DNA of 64,000 nt from Rhabditoides inermis (GCA_963966185.1 CAWZYM010000398.1:124001-188000); one strand, 5' to 3'. Counted from the stretch's first letter, positions 46,674 to 59,368 are shown. Translations and numbers: made by a program. The notes: generated by a model not told the origin, from the sequence alone.

Positions 46674-49600
46674 ATGCCACCGATAGCGCGTCTCGCGCTC
46701 CTTCTGCACGCAGCAGCTGCCCTCTTACCCTCCACACAACAACCAGACGAGTTCAACGCCACCGAGCAGCTAGAGGACTTCAATCAAGTCGCCGACACGC
46801 TGCGAGACGAGCCTGGTGCGTTTCTTTCACAGGGTCCTATATCCACATCTCAATCAGAGCCACTGTACGCCCCGCAGACACCGCCCGGCTACACGCTGGG
46901 AGAACGCGCCTATATGGTGAGTCGATGCAATAGACCCCTTGAATATGAACACCATGATCTCTCCAGCATCTCATGGAAACGCACACGCAGCTGGAGAAAC
47001 TGCGCGGCAAGACGCTGCGAGTCATCGTGCCCACACTTGAGCCGCCATACGTGAGTGGATTGTCGAGCCACTCTCTTTTTGACGATACAGATCCCAGGTG
47101 AATTATGTGAACTTCACGGACGAGGCGGTGAAGGAGATGGGCTACGGTCCGGGCATCGTCATCGAGCTGCTCAAGGTGGAGACGGGATAAGGAGAGTGCA
47201 TGATTGAGTGGTTGATTCAGGAGATCGGGAAGACGCTGGACCTGCGCTACGAGGTGTTGAACGTGACGAACATCGAGTGGGGCTCGTCTGTGAACGGCAC
47301 ATGGACGGGAGGCTTCGGATACCTCAACAGAGGGGTGCGTGAACACAAGTTTGCTATCGATATGTATGCCAATCCGTACAGTTCTGGTACGCCAGTTTTG
47401 TGAAGTTTGCTATAAATCATGAACGTATGAATCACATGGCTTCAGGAAGCGGACATTCTGGCGGGCGCGACAATCATGCAGTACGATCGCAGTCTCATTG
47501 CCGACCTCACATACCCGTTCCAGTACGAACTCACCGGTACGAGAGATTGATGATCGCCACTCACTCACGTGTTGTCGGGTCTCGCATTTCATAGTGCATC
47601 ATATAGTATGCACAAATGCATGATGATTCGCGGTGGCTGCTTCCGGACCGAGCAGCGAGCATCGAATTACACACCACCCACCCCTCGAACACCCATTGAT
47701 TCACTGGCGGCGTGCCAATTTACATTTGTAGTAGTAAACACTCGTGTGGTAATTTACAACAAAACATCTTTTAAAAACACTTTGTTAATAACATCTCTTC
47801 AGGCATGTTGATTCGATCGCCGGAAAAGTACAACGACAACACGCTATTGATTGTGACAGAGCCGTTCAAGTGGCAGGTATTTGATTTCATATTCTTTTTT
47901 GTGTATCACTAATTCTGATTCATGTTTACGTTACTTATTTCAGGTTTGGGGTCTCACTGCGATCAGCATTTTTGTGTCGGGTATTGTTTTGAAAGCACTG
48001 ACCACTTCACTCGGAAAGGTTTGCGAATTTTGTTACTGTTGTTATGAGTATGCATTGTTCCAGGTTTACTCTGAAGTGCACTACAATCTGTTCGACTCCA
48101 TTTGGGTCTTCTTTTCCATTTTTGTACAACAAGGTAAGTATGTCTATTTATGTTTCTTTGACAGATCAATTGTGATTGGTGTAGATTACAAACATACCAA
48201 AATTTTCCCAGTTATTTGATTTCACAAATATGTATGTAGGTCAATGTTTTCTTTTTTCGTAATGTCAAGGGGAATTTTCAAGTGTTACGGATATGTGCTT
48301 ATTATATATAAAATTGAAATAAATTATATGTAGTTTTGAAATAGTATCACTTGATTTAGTTGTTTTCTTTTATTTCCACGTTACGCGCATCGAAAGCGCG
48401 CAGTTTGAGGGCGCGCGTGGCACATAATTTCACAGAGAAAGGCTAAGCCACGCCCCTTTTGACGTCATTTTCATAGGATAATTTTTGGCAACAATACCAG
48501 GTTATAACACGATCCAGCGCAAAATGGAAGGCCGTACCAGATACAACTTTTTTCGGCGCGTCGAATGGTGTAATCCGTTTGGCGCTGGAAGATGCCGCAT
48601 ATTTGTGCCAGCTAATTCCTAATCTCCGCCCACTTGACATCCCTACTTCTGATGTGTCATGTGTGATATGGTCAGGTCTGCCGGTGCAGCCGCACTCGTG
48701 GTCGTGTCGCGTGATGCTGTCGCTCTGGTGGCTCGCCTCCATCACACTAATGGCCACGTTCACCGGATCACTGGTCGCACTATTCGCCGTCGACAAGACG
48801 TACCTACCCTTCACCAGTGCGTCCATTTCAGGATAACTTCCCGATTTACTACGACGAGATAGTTTCCGATTTCGTAGAGGGTTTATTTGAGGTTACTCCC
48901 GACTTTTCAGCCCTGGAAGGCATGGTGAAGCAGGTCAAGGCGGGCAAGTACACGGTGCTGCTTAACGTGAACACAAAGTCGCGCCCGGATATGATCAAGG
49001 CGAGTGTGTGTGTCTTGGCTTAATCTATAAATGCGTTCAGAACTCTGCGCAGCCCATCTACAAGGAGCTGTGGCGGCAGATGAGCAACGAGAGCGGGGCA
49101 AAGTACGTGGACGGACTGGAAAGTGGTGCGTTTTTGTTGTTGTTTTATTTAGCCGAGATCCTCCTAGTCAAGAACAAGATAGAGCTTTGAAATTACGACG
49201 ACGTCAGCAGAGTCCTCGTGTTCGTAGATGCTGAGTTTCACAGTAACTTGTTGTCACCCTGTGAACTTGCACAAAGGGTTGCTTTGAGGGGTGCAAGCTC
49301 TGAAGGCGCAGACAGGCTACGTGCTGCTCGGCCCGTACCACACGCTGTCGTTCTACGAGTTCGCAGACTGCAAGCTGCAGCTGCTCAACGAGGGCGTCCT
49401 CCCCACCTACCTCTCCATTCCACTCGCCAAGAACAGCCCCTACTCCACCTACTTCTCCACAAAGTGAGAAACCGCGCGATTCTCATTGTCAGAAAGTACT
49501 GCATCCCGTGCTACAATTAGCAATTCGGGTTAGCCCGTTCTCACATTCATTTAACATTTATTGTAAGCGCTCTTAGAAAAAAGTTGACCACAGAGTGCTA

Positions 49601-50389
49601 TGTACCTGCATAATGTTCTCTCATGTGCTATTGTGCTGAACAAGGTGTTTCAGAATCCGTGAGATGGTGGAGCGTGGGTTCATCGAGAAGTGGATCAATG
49701 ACTACCGGACGTACATGGCGAGCCAGAAGACGACCAAGTGCAACGAGACCACCAGCACCATGCGCGGTGAGAACACTTTTCATTATACATCACTTTTTTA
49801 TCACTAATGATGTTTAATTGATCTTCTCCTGACACGTTATTAGAAAAGTGAGAATGTGGGTTTTTGTTCGGGTTGGGTTTTCCAGTAACGTGTTAAAACA
49901 GTATCATTATTATAACGGTTGCAGGCTATCTGGATCTGTCCCGAGCACAGGGCGCTTTCTGGGTGCTGATCGGTGGAATAGTGATTGCTATCGCCCTGCT
50001 CGTACTCGAACTCGCCTACAGATTCGTGAGAAAAAAGGTGAGCACTTGTCACTCTCACATGAACAAAATCGTTTTGTTTGAGTTCTTCAACGAGCGCACG
50101 CTGGAGATCAGTGGAGAGAGCGGCGGTGGAAGCAGCGAAGACGCCGAGTCAGTGGAGAACGAGAACAAGGAGATCGCGATGACGTCTACTAGTGGGATTT
50201 CAGTGGCTGCACGATCGAATACAGGTCTCCGCGTCTTTTTTTTCAAAGTTGCAAAGCTTTACCGATCCATGTGTTCTAGATGCAAGCTGTGATGACAGCG
50301 ATGCGAGCTTCAGCGTGCGATCAACATCCAGAAACGAGAGCTTCTCTTCGATAAGCCTCGCATCCAATGAAGCCCGCAGTCACCTCTAA
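46674..50389 (+). CDS. GLR-type ionotropic glutamate receptor subunit
   Basis: About seventeen exons. The ATG at 46674 gives a signal peptide (MPPIARLALLLHAAAALLPS). Only a short N-terminal region precedes the ligand-binding S1 part (LRGKTLRVIVPTLEPPY, GPGIVIELLKEIGKTL), with the ligand-contacting Arg kept in YDRSLIADLTYPF. M1 follows FKWQVWGLTAISIFV. The pore region is SIWVFFSIFVQQGLPVQP, and M3 has ITLMATFTGSLVALFAV in place of the SYTANLAAF motif. S2 ends in FIEKWINDYRTYM, then M4 (FWVLIGGIVIAIALLVLEL) and a Ser/Glu-rich cytoplasmic tail ending NEARSHL. The missing amino-terminal LIVBP domain is like C. elegans GLR-7/GLR-8-type receptors. The channel is probably a cation channel; the ligand is inferred only from the Arg. 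A 530-bp intron separates the pore loop from M3. Confidence 0.9.
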
Positions 50390-50803
50390 ATTTTCGTTAC
50401 CATGTTTTTCTTAGCTCAACTTGCCCCATTTACGAGTGATGCATTTTTTGTCATATTACCGTTGCGTTGTCGATTGGTGATTTCGATTTCGATGTTTCAT
50501 AATATATTTTTAAATAAAATACATTATGAAATCACTTTCAATATTTCTATTCACGGGAAAAAGTCGTAAATCTCGTCAGAAGTCGAGAAATTGGCGCGGA
50601 ATCACGGCGACAGTAAACTGTCGAGGAATGAAAGCAGGGGCACCGCTCTATTCAGCAACCGTTTCCCAATCAAAACAGATTTACATGTGTCACCGATTTC
50701 AATTGTTGCGTGGAGGTGAGGTCGAACGATCGAGAAGGACGACTGTGAGCGCTTAAAAGAGCTGCGATGAGCGTGGCATCCAATAACGCAGTGTGTGCTC
50801 AGC

Positions 50804-51600
50804 ATGCAGCTCGCCGTGATACTTCTCGCATGCGTCGCGTCCGCGATCGCCTGCCACTCTGGAGCCCTGACGGACACGTACACGTTCAAAGTGCAGTACA
50901 CGCCCCCGCCTCAGTGGACCTACCACAAGACGCGCCCATCGTTCACCAGCACATCGTGAGTTCTATAGCGTCATCAACGGGCTCACATCCACAACACTTC
51001 CCTCACACTCACATTTAGAGCGCAGAAAAGTTCTGCATCTGAGGCGAAGATCGCAATGACAAACGACATGAAAAAAGCGGTGGGTCGTTGCTAGCGAAAT
51101 TGCAGAAGTTAATATTTTTCAGCTTCTCGAGGCTGCGGCTGAATGGACCAAAAAGAACAAACTCGAGTATTTAAAGAGTGATACTAACCGAAATGCGTTA
51201 ACTGTTACGCCGTCGGACACCCCTCTCCAAGTCGATCTCGTCGACACCATGCCTACATCGAACTGCAACCTGACGCACCTCAACATACAGACATACCACT
51301 ACAGCAACATGAGAATGGCTAAGGTACATTATCACAACACTGGCGAAACATGCATTTGATAACTTGAGTGTGTGGCGAAAGGAACTGATGCGGAATGGGA
51401 CATGCTGCCGCCTCGCCCGCAAGAAGTCCGACTCGACTCAAACGTGGTACTGGTTTTTGACCATCTATAAGCGCTACAACTATTTTACTTAGGTGCCGTA
51501 CAAATTTTTCTACGAGTCGGTGTGGAAGGATCTGGCGCAACGAATGGTAGACAAACTCGCAAAGGACATGTATATTGTTATGGTCGTTAGTGACTCGTAA
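50804..51600 (+). CDS. Secreted protein of unknown family
   Basis: Five exons encode about 200 residues. The signal peptide (MQLAVILLACVASAIA) begins at 50804, preceded by a TTAAAAG element 45 bases upstream. The mature chain begins with CHSGALTDTYTFKVQY and has aromatic-rich beta-like segments (PPQWTYHKTRPSF, LTHLNIQTYHYSNMRM). It ends in a helical, charged part (WKDLAQRMVDKLAKDM) followed by IVMVVSDS. Three Cys remain in the mature part. I do not recognise the family. All joins are GT-AG and in phase. Confidence 0.7.
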
Positions 51601-51911
51601 ACAATTCACTATTCACATTTCAAAGCAATTATACAAACGATGCAAACATTGTTGTAATGAAGATAAATTTGTTGTAATGAAGAAGTGTCTTTTGACAAAC
51701 CTGGTTTACTCAAAACAATATGCATTTGATCGTATGTATCTCTTATCAGTTCAAATCACGCACTATAAGCGAGCGTTCTCTGGCACATCACTGATCACTA
51801 ATCACGTTGTGTTTGCGTCTATAAGATTCCTATCGGTCAAACTTATCGTTCCCCACGCTTCATGAGCGCACTAGATATAAACTAACTATAGTGGGAGGTT
51901 TGTTTGAAAAC

Positions 51912-51912
<1 letters not shown>

Positions 51913-51942
<30 letters not shown>
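51913..51942. repeat. CT microsatellite
   Basis: A CT dinucleotide run lies upstream of the acyl-CoA synthetase gene. Confidence 0.9.
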
Positions 51943-51946
<4 letters not shown>

Positions 51947-52119
51947 CACACTTTCGATTAGGACACATTTCGCGTGCAACTGTTGTTGTTTGCGACGCGT
52001 GTATTCCACTTTTCTCTTACGATTCGTTATTCGAACAGCTGTGAATTTCGCTCTCTTTCCCTCACTGGTTCAACTCGAGACAACATTCATTTACATTCGA
52101 GTTCGACAAACCAACGACT

Positions 52120-55100
52120 ATGCGACTCACGCGAACTCTCCTCAAGTGAGCGATGGACTTTGTTGTCAGATATACAGATATTACTCTGCAGTTGCCTTGC
52201 ATCCTTTTGACGGGTGCTTCATAGTCAAGGTTTCAGAGCCCGCTATTCACACAGCTATGTGCACGGCGCATCGCCCATACCATTCCTGCGAGATGTGAGT
52301 GTGTTTCTGCTCGATGTTGATTGATCCGAACAAGTTCAGACAATGAGCGAGCGGCTGCGACTCGCGACAGACGCAGTGCCGGACAAGACGCTTTTCTACT
52401 TTCACGAGCAGCGCTTGCGAAAGACCTATCAGCAGTTCTACCAAGACGTTAGTTGTCATAAAACATTCAAAAACATGGTGCATTTCGCGCATTTCTATAT
52501 ACGTGTCATCCTGAAGGTCTTCCTCTCTTTCACATTTGCCTTTACACCCGTATTCTCAGTGTCGCTCGTTCGCCTCCTCCCTTCTCCACCTGGGCCTGCG
52601 TCGCGGCGACCGCGTCGGCGCGTGGGGACCCAACTACTACGAGTGGCTGGTGTGCCAGTACGCCACAGCCATGGCCGGAATGATACAGGTGCGCGGTTTA
52701 TCTCTCCGTGTTATCATTGATTGTGGCCAGGTGAACATCAATCCGTCGTACAAGATCGACGAGTTGCGGTACGCATTGAACAAGGTGGGCTAGGAGGAGA
52801 TGGAGAGCTAGATAGTTAGAGAAGTTATAAAAGGAACAAGAGAGATCTTCTCGTTCAGGTGGAAGTGTCTTGTGTAGTGACTCCGAAAGCGTTCAAATCG
52901 ATCGACTATCATGGCATGCTCGAGGAGATCGTGCCGGAAATGAAAGCTATGGAGGTATACGATCAGTTTCTGTTCTTTAAAACTTATATATCATTATTCA
53001 GCCAGGTCACGGCGCCGTCTCATCCAAGGAAGTCCCCTCCCTCAAACATGTTATCGTATTCAAGGAGACGCAACCCGTGAGGTAGGTCTTCAGAAAAAAT
53101 GTCCTTATTATGTTGTGCACATTTTAGAGGCGCTTGGAACTTTTCATCCCTTTCATCTGACTCCTCTGATGTGCGCACTCTGGATGAGTGGGAGAGAAAA
53201 GTGCGCCCCGACGACCCTGTCAATATACAGTTCACCAGCGTACGTTTTCACTGGTGCTTATTTGTCAACATCGCCAATATTCAGGGTACTACCGGCTCGC
53301 CGAAAGCGGCAACACTCAGTCACAACAACATCGTCAACAACGCGTACCTCGGCACGATAGCTGTGCGCAAAGACGAGGGTGTGAGTAACAACATATCCGG
53401 TATGATCTGGGATTATGGTTATTCAGTCGCACACCGTATGCCTCCCCCTGCCGCTCTACCACTGCTTCGGATGCGTGATCGGAGCGCTAGGCGTGATCAA
53501 CCACCAACACGTGAGTACTGCAGTGTGAGTACCAAACCGAATCATGAGTTTGTTTAGACCGCCGTCTTCCCGTCGCCTCGATTCGACGCCGCCGCGACAC
53601 TAGAGGCAATCGAGCAGGAGCGGTGAGTGCTGTTCCCTCTTCAGTGACACAGTGACACAGAACGCAGTGACACAGAACATGAACATGATAGCACTTCCAT
53701 CTAGGTGTAACTGGATGTACGGCACGCCAGCCATGTTCATCGATCTCATCGGCCATCCCAACGCCAAGAAAGCCGACATCAGCTCGCTCAATTCTGGTAA
53801 GCTGCATACAATCAGTCGCTCATCGTCAGTTTACCAATTATCTTGTTGTGCAGCGATCATGGGCGGCGCTCCGTGTCCGCTGTCTCTGTGCGAGCGGCTC
53901 GTCTTCGAGTACGGCATCCACAACCTCTGCAACGCGTACGGAATGACAGAGACCAGCCCGGCGCTCACAATGTGGGTCATCGGATGGCAAAATAGGTAAC
54001 ACTCATCGGTTTCTATCGTTCAGCTCGCGTCTCTCGGACGAACCGATGACGCGCGTGCAGTCAGTGGGACATGTGCTACCGCATGCTGAGGTGAGTTAGT
54101 CTAAGACTCATCTTGCTTCGATGTTCTCTCTATCCAAAGTGACACCAATTGCTTCAAATCATGAATAGAAAACCATGGCAGTCGAGTCTTTTCAGCTGGA
54201 AATAGTGGACGATGAGGGCCACGTGGTGGAGAGGGGCGAGAAGGGGCAGCTGCGCGCCAGAGGGTAAGTGCGAAAGCACAATTTTTTGGTGTACCTTGTT
54301 ACCATCTCTTTACATTATTGTATTTCACGTGTACTACGTATCAATTTTTATGACTTCCTTTCTATTCCACTCACAGGTACATGGTGATGTTGGGGTACTG
54401 GAACGACGAGGAGAAGACGCGGAAGGAGATCAACCAGGAGGGCTGGTATCACACAGGGTCAGCAATTTTTTTGATATTTTTGTTGGTATTGCGTTTGTTG
54501 GTATCTTAGAAAGTAAACTTACTATTCGTAGAAAGTAAACTTACTATTCGTAGAAAGTAAACTTACTATTCGTAGAAAGTAAAATGCCAATTGTTCTCAC
54601 GATCAGCCGAAAACATGACAGAGTCTTGATTCACGTAATATCATGAGTTAGTTTTCACGACCCTATACGTTCAGAGACACAGCGATCATGAACGATGACG
54701 GCTCGATCGGCATCTGCGGCCGCAGCAAGGAACTCATCATTCGGGGCGGCGAGAACATCTACCCAGCTGAGGTCGGTCTCTTCCCTCTCCCCCTTCTCGC
54801 TCTATTTCTTACGCAACACATTGCAGATCGAGAACGTCATCCACGGGTTTGACTATGTCGCCGACGTGCAGGTATGATACACATCAATACTTGAAACCGT
54901 ACGCTACGCCACGCATTTTGAAATTTTCCGCACAAGATTTTCCCGTATTGTATGGTCGCGAGCATGTGCATGTTAATCGACATCCTTCTTACTCTGATCA
55001 ATCTGGAATTAAACTTGCGCATCCACTGTATCAGTTATCAGTGTATTTAATCATTATCAGGTAATCGGCATTCCGGACGAACGCCTGGGCGAGAAGGTGT

Positions 55101-55348
55101 GTGCGTGGATCGTCCTCCAACCGGGAGAGGAGAAAACGGAAGACGACGTGAAGAAGGACGTCAAGGAAAAGGTTTGAATTTGCTTCATTTTCACCTATGA
55201 CTTATTCCTATTCCAGATCGCGACATACAAGGTGCCAGAGTTCATAGTGTTCAAGAAAGAGGGCGAGTTTCCCATGACCGCGACGGGAAAGGTGCAAAAG
55301 TTCAGGATGGTGGAGATTACCAAAAAGATGCTCTGCATTCAAGACTAA
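52120..55348 (+). CDS. ACSF2: Medium-chain acyl-CoA synthetase, ACSF2-like, probably mitochondrial
   Basis: About seventeen exons encode an ANL-superfamily adenylating enzyme that activates fatty acids to acyl-CoA using ATP. The N terminus ([17 protein letters not shown]) is basic and lacks acidic residues, as in mitochondrial import signals. Family motifs in order: [31 protein letters not shown] (P-loop/A3), [31 protein letters not shown] (A5), [19 protein letters not shown] (A7), [20 protein letters not shown] (A8) and ATGKVQKF with the A10 catalytic Lys. All catalytic residues are present. Similarity across the whole length is to ACSF2. One intron carries a 22-bp tandem repeat (54508-54583). 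Confidence 0.92.
54508..54583. repeat. 22-bp tandem repeat
   Basis: Three and a half copies of a 22-bp unit (AGAAAGTAAACTTACTATTC plus GT) lie in an intron of the acyl-CoA synthetase gene. The unit repeats a GTAAAC donor-like sequence. Confidence 0.9.
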
Positions 55349-55447
55349 ATTGTGTTTCATTGCGATTTTTGTACAATATATTGATATAAGTCTTCTTTCA
55401 TTTGTAATATTATTCAAATGTATGTAAAGAAAGTGATTGTACAAGGG

Positions 55448-55681
55448 TTAGATGACGTCGAGCTTGAGTAGCGTTTTCTGCTTCAGTCGGAGCGAGTTTC
55501 GACGTTGTCTGAATGAATGAATTTCAATAACATTTCGTGAAAAAGTAACCCACAGTCGTCTGTTGAGCCACACGTTGTATATGAGAACGACGAGAACGCC
55601 CAGAAAGACGACGAGCAGAAGGATGTTGAGAATGTCCTCGATTTGCGACATGCGATTCACCTGAACAGTTTTTGACGTCAT
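55448..55681 (-). CDS. Small single-pass membrane protein
   Basis: Two exons encode about 61 residues. A short polar N terminus (MTSKTVQVNRMSQIEDI) leads into a strong membrane helix (LLLVVFLGVLVVLIYNVWL). A basic cytosolic-type tail (RRLQRRNSLRLKQKTLLKL) ends at 55448. There is no cleavable signal; type II or tail-proximal anchoring is likely. It may be a small regulatory subunit of a membrane complex, but nothing specific is recognisable. The ATG at 55681 is directly preceded by TTCAG, only about 28 bases after the stop of the next gene upstream on this strand. Confidence 0.65.
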   Translation of the reverse strand: MTSKTVQVNRMSQIEDILNILLLVVFLGVLVVLIYNVWLNRRLWVTFSRNVIEIHSFRQRRNSLRLKQKTLLKLDVI

Positions 55682-55708
55682 CTGAATTTATTTAAGGGTT
55701 CCAAGCAA

Positions 55709-56235
55709 TTATCGGTTCTGTTTCATGTCACTTTGTGCGCTGAATATTGTTCGATACAAGAAATCTGTATTTGAACTTTCTATTCCCCGAAGACGAAGAC
55801 CGTCAAGTGTCAACTTCAACTCAATTTTCCATTTAATAGAAAGTGTTCCATGAAACATCAAACCACTACTCTTTGGTTTGTCACAAGGGAATACCATCGT
55901 TAAAGGTTGAAGGTACAGTGACGACATATTTCGAACGGGAAATATTTTCGGTATAAAACGTATAAAGCCTAAAACTACAATAGATTCATATCAAATACAG
56001 TGCATAAACTTACACTGTCAAACTTTTTCGGAACAGCAAAGTTGCCGCGTTTCTGCAGGAGATCGAGAGGAAATCGGTGTTCGGAAACCTCATAAAGCGG
56101 ACGCGGCGGTATACTGAAGTGACGTAAGCGAAGCTAATATGCAACGGCTCACGTGACGGAAACGGCTAGGCGGAAGGGCCAGGTGTAGAGCCTGGGTGGG
56201 GCGGTCATGGGAGTGGTGCGCGACTGGCGGATCAT
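55709..56235 (-). CDS. Small unrecognised protein, upstream partner of the membrane protein
   Basis: Three exons join in phase. The start ATG at 56235 gives MIRQSRTTPMTAPPRLYTWP. The middle part is PPRPLYEVSEHRFPLDLLQ, and the last exon (from about 55975) holds IPKIFPVRNMSSLYLQPLTM and IKWKIELKLTLDGLRLRG before the stop at 55709. The basic, Pro-containing N terminus without acidic residues could be a mitochondrial targeting sequence. The family is unknown. It is followed within 28 bases by the next coding sequence. Confidence 0.55.
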
Positions 56236-57094
56236 GCTGACAGAAGCGGCAGCTACGACGACGACGACGTCGGCTTTTTGCCGCCGTCTCCCACACTGCG
56301 CGCGCGTTCTTATGCCTCCCGAGCACTTAGAGTGCGGCCAGCCGGCGCGCCCCCGCTCCCACGTCTCTTACCACAGATACATGCACCTCAGTGGTAGATT
56401 TATTGCACAATGACACACACACACAAACAAAACATGATTCACTTCTGTTGTTGTAGCCGACTACAAAAATGTGCACAGATTAATACATTATTGAACAGAA
56501 AGGGCGTTCAGACAAAACTGTATGGAAACGACAAATTTTGTTGGAATATGAAAAAAAACATCTGAAACCCATATTAAAAATAACACTGTACTTAAGTAAG
56601 ATTTCTCACCGGACTGCTGATTCATATCTTATTGTGTCAATTTTTAGGTAGTAAGCATAGTGATAAATATAATAACTTGGAGAATCAGTGCTATTCCGGC
56701 AATCGCAAGAGTGGTCGTATGCATGATTTCGAAGGAGTTCATTGTAGAAACGTAGGAACGATGACTCCGTAGAAACGCAGACGAACACAAATGATGAATG
56801 CAATGATACAGTGTAGTAATGATACAACATAGTGCAACTATTTAAGTATGTTAAATTGAATTTTATGTCAAGACATTTCAGACATTTCTTCTTGAACTCT
56901 GTTTTTCTGTTCACGTCAAGCACAATACAAAAGTACAAAAGAACGATTTTTTTTTGTTTATGTAAAACTAATGTAAAACTAATATGTGAACGTAGATAAA
57001 CAGTTGTTAAAAGTTTGTGCAAATAACCTACAAAAATAATATGGTTTATTAACATGTCAAAATAAACATTTTGATACGTTTTGTCAACAAACAA
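56236..57094. other. AT-rich intergenic region
   Basis: The first 170 bases are GC-rich, presumably promoter of the gene at 56235; the rest is strongly AT-rich. The long minus-strand open frame here looks like chance AT-rich sequence. Confidence 0.5.
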
Positions 57095-57424
57095 TTAGTT
57101 AATCCCAATGACGTCACTGCTGGGAACTTCCGTGCCGTTTGCGAAACGACACCCCGTCACTTGGAAGTTGCCATTCTACAAAGTATAAAAGTAATTTATG
57201 AACGTATAACGAATCGCTACCTTCCACTCGAACGAGCAGCCGACTCCTTGCTGAATCGGCTCGGACTCCTGTCCGTTCACCCCGTACGACTCGTACGAGT
57301 CGACGAAAAACGAGCCGCTGCCGTCGCTGCCGTCGCCGCCGTCGCCCCCTGCAGTCGCCTCCAGCGATCTTCCGTCCACGTACGCAGAACAGCACACGAG
57401 TAGTGCGAACAGAACGAGGTGCAT
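57095..57424 (-). CDS. Small secreted Asp/Gly/Ser-rich protein
   Basis: Two exons encode about 94 residues. The signal peptide is MHLVLFALLVCCSAYVDG. A short low-complexity Gly/Asp/Ser stretch (GGDGGDGSDGSGSFF) follows, then VDSYESYGVNGQESEP. The Cys pair VGCSFEWKNGNFQVTGC probably forms a disulfide-closed hairpin, and the end is SSDVIGIN. The promoter has a TATATA at 57452-57457. The family is unrecognised. Confidence 0.75.
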
Positions 57425-57451
57425 GGTTGCGAATGTGGCACTGACCGCCGG

Positions 57452-57457
57452 TATATA
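57452..57457 (-). promoter_or_regulatory. TATA box
   Basis: TATATA on the minus strand lies about 30 bases before the ATG at 57424. Confidence 0.6.
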
Positions 57458-57635
57458 TGCACTGCAGTTGCGCACACAACATATGAAAACAGCGGGTAGG
57501 TCATAACAGATTACGCCTCTCGTCATTTGTAAACCCGGCTGAATGGGTGTAGGGTACATGCAAATAGTGAGTCATCGATGCAAAGCTGAACACACTTTTA
57601 TGCTATTCAGAAGAGTTACTTATTTCGAAAAGAGT

Positions 57636-58279
57636 TCAGATGAGTAGAACGACGATGACGGAAACACTAAACACGGATTCGAGTTGTTGTGACAAAATAG
57701 TAAAACTTACATGGAAATCGAGATTGTTGGTGCGTTAGTATTGTTCAAACCAATAGTCCTTTTCAAATCGTTATACTTTTCGCTCACTAAGCCAAGAATA
57801 ACATTATCGATGTCTCCAGCAGCGTTAAAGAGTTTCGTTTTCATTTCTTTGAAGCCTTCGATGCCTTCCAAGATGGTCTGGAAAGAACCGTTGCCGAAGA
57901 GTTTTTCCTTCACTATAGTCATAGCATTTGCAAAAAGAAAATCTGTAATTGCGCCTTCGTCTTCACTATTTTTCGCTGATATCACGTCAATCAATTTAGA
58001 TATCGTTCTCAGTTGAGTGCCGAGATTTGATACACCATTCAATTCTGTGTCCATTAGTTCGAAATTCATACTGAGATTCGTCACTAGATCAGCAACTTTT
58101 TCGCTGTCCAGGTTCTTGACAGCTTCTTGCACATCCGGATTCATCCAGACCTCCTTGAAATCATCCGTGTTGATGTATTTTTCGATGATTGACTGCTCAC
58201 TTTCATCGGGTTGCTGAGAAAGGACGATTTCTGCACAGGCTAGGCCCACCAGTAACCACGTCCATAGAAGTGTCTGCAT
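57636..58279 (-). CDS. Secreted helical protein with GPI-like tail
   Basis: Two exons (57711-58279, 57636-57666) encode about 200 residues. The signal peptide MQTLLWTWLLVGLACA is followed by a polar, strongly helical chain with no Cys. It starts with SIIEKYINTDDFKEVWMNPD and continues with amphipathic helices (VADLVTNLSMNFELMDTEL, TQLRTISKLIDVISAK). The small second exon converts the end to APTISISIVSVIVVLLI, a terminal hydrophobic segment after small polar residues, as in GPI-anchor signals. The I-E-x-x-I...F...W motif is shared with neighbours. No known family is recognised. Confidence 0.75.
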
Positions 58280-58429
58280 TTCTCTTGTCGTCTTCCAGCC
58301 GAACCTGCTTTAAGTAATCACTTTCCCTAACCACAACAAAGTCTTGTTATGACTGAACAAGCACCGTTTAATTAAACTTCGATCAGACACAATTTATCTC
58401 ATGATTGGAAAAGCGAAAAGGAAATGTTG

Positions 58430-59136
58430 TTAATGGAAGAACTTGTTCATTAGTGAGCTCGCGCTGAAATTAAATAAAGGGAACATACATATGAGGAAAA
58501 AAGAATCCCACCCCTGCACGATGTTTCCAGTGGACGAGCTGTCGCCTCCGAGGAACTGCTGCACGAATCCGATGACCTTGAGGATGATCTTGCCGACGTC
58601 GTCGTTGAGGTTGAAGAGACTGCCCTCCATCTGGGAGAAGCCGGCGAGCGACTTGACCGCCGAGACGATAGAGTTGCTATCGCCACTCGACACCACCCCA
58701 CTCAGCAGCGGACCCGCGTTGTTGATCAGAAAGTTTTTCATAGTCGACTCGTCGGACTGAAATCGCATTGATCACTGCCTCACCCCTTGCTATCACCTGC
58801 TCTTTTTGGTTGAGCACTCCGAGAAGCTTGGAGAGAGTGGACGCGTTGTCTCCGCCGCTCACCAGCGACGACAGTGCCGAGAAGCCGGAGAGACTGTTGG
58901 AAATCTGAATATCGTGGAGATAATTATATTTACAATGACTCGCTCACCTGCTCAATCTTGGACGCGTCGACATTGCCGTCGTCACTCACAGCCCCCGCCA
59001 CTTGTTCGCTGTTCCACTCCTGCTTGAAAGTGGGCGAGGAGACAAAGTTCTCGATGGCAGAGAGAACGGATCCCGACGACTCTTCCGGCGCGATCGATGC
59101 GGGAATGTGGGAGGCGAGGTTCGATAGAAGGTCCAT
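58430..59136 (-). CDS. Helical protein related to the neighbouring secreted array
   Basis: Four exons encode about 190 residues. The start is placed at the ATG at 59136 (MDLLSNLASHIPASIAPEE) but could lie in an undetected upstream exon carrying a signal peptide. SAIENFVSSPTFKQEWNSEQ repeats the array motif. The rest alternates Ser/Gly/Asp loops with hydrophobic helices (SSLVSGGDNASTLSKLLGVL, LNDDVGKIILKVIGFVQQFL) and ends ASSLMNKFFH. There are no cysteines. The composition suggests repeated helical units of about 55 residues, each roughly one exon. The function is unknown. Confidence 0.65.
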
Positions 59137-59368
59137 GGCGAGCGAGTGATGGCTATTCGCCCGCCCCGCCGCCGCAATGTGCACACAGTCACACAGTTTG
59201 CGCCGCGTGAATCACGTTTCAATTGTGGTAATGCCGGAATGCGAGAAAAAAGAGGTTTATTCAGACAGGCGCAAGGCGCATGTATATTTGCACTGTGTAC
59301 ACAACAGACATCAAAGATAACTCGCAGTAAGGTACATACAATATTTGTTGATGGTGACTGACGTAACA

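Noticed and set aside
48443..48826. Minus-strand open frame in the glutamate-receptor gene
   Set aside because: Its second half is antisense to the M3 exon. The first half lies in the 530-bp intron and has no recognisable domain; it could be part of a dispersed repeat but I cannot show that.
56606..57094. 162-codon minus-strand open frame
   Set aside because: The sequence is very AT-rich with Phe/Tyr/Ile/Leu-biased codons and no domain or conserved pattern; probably chance.
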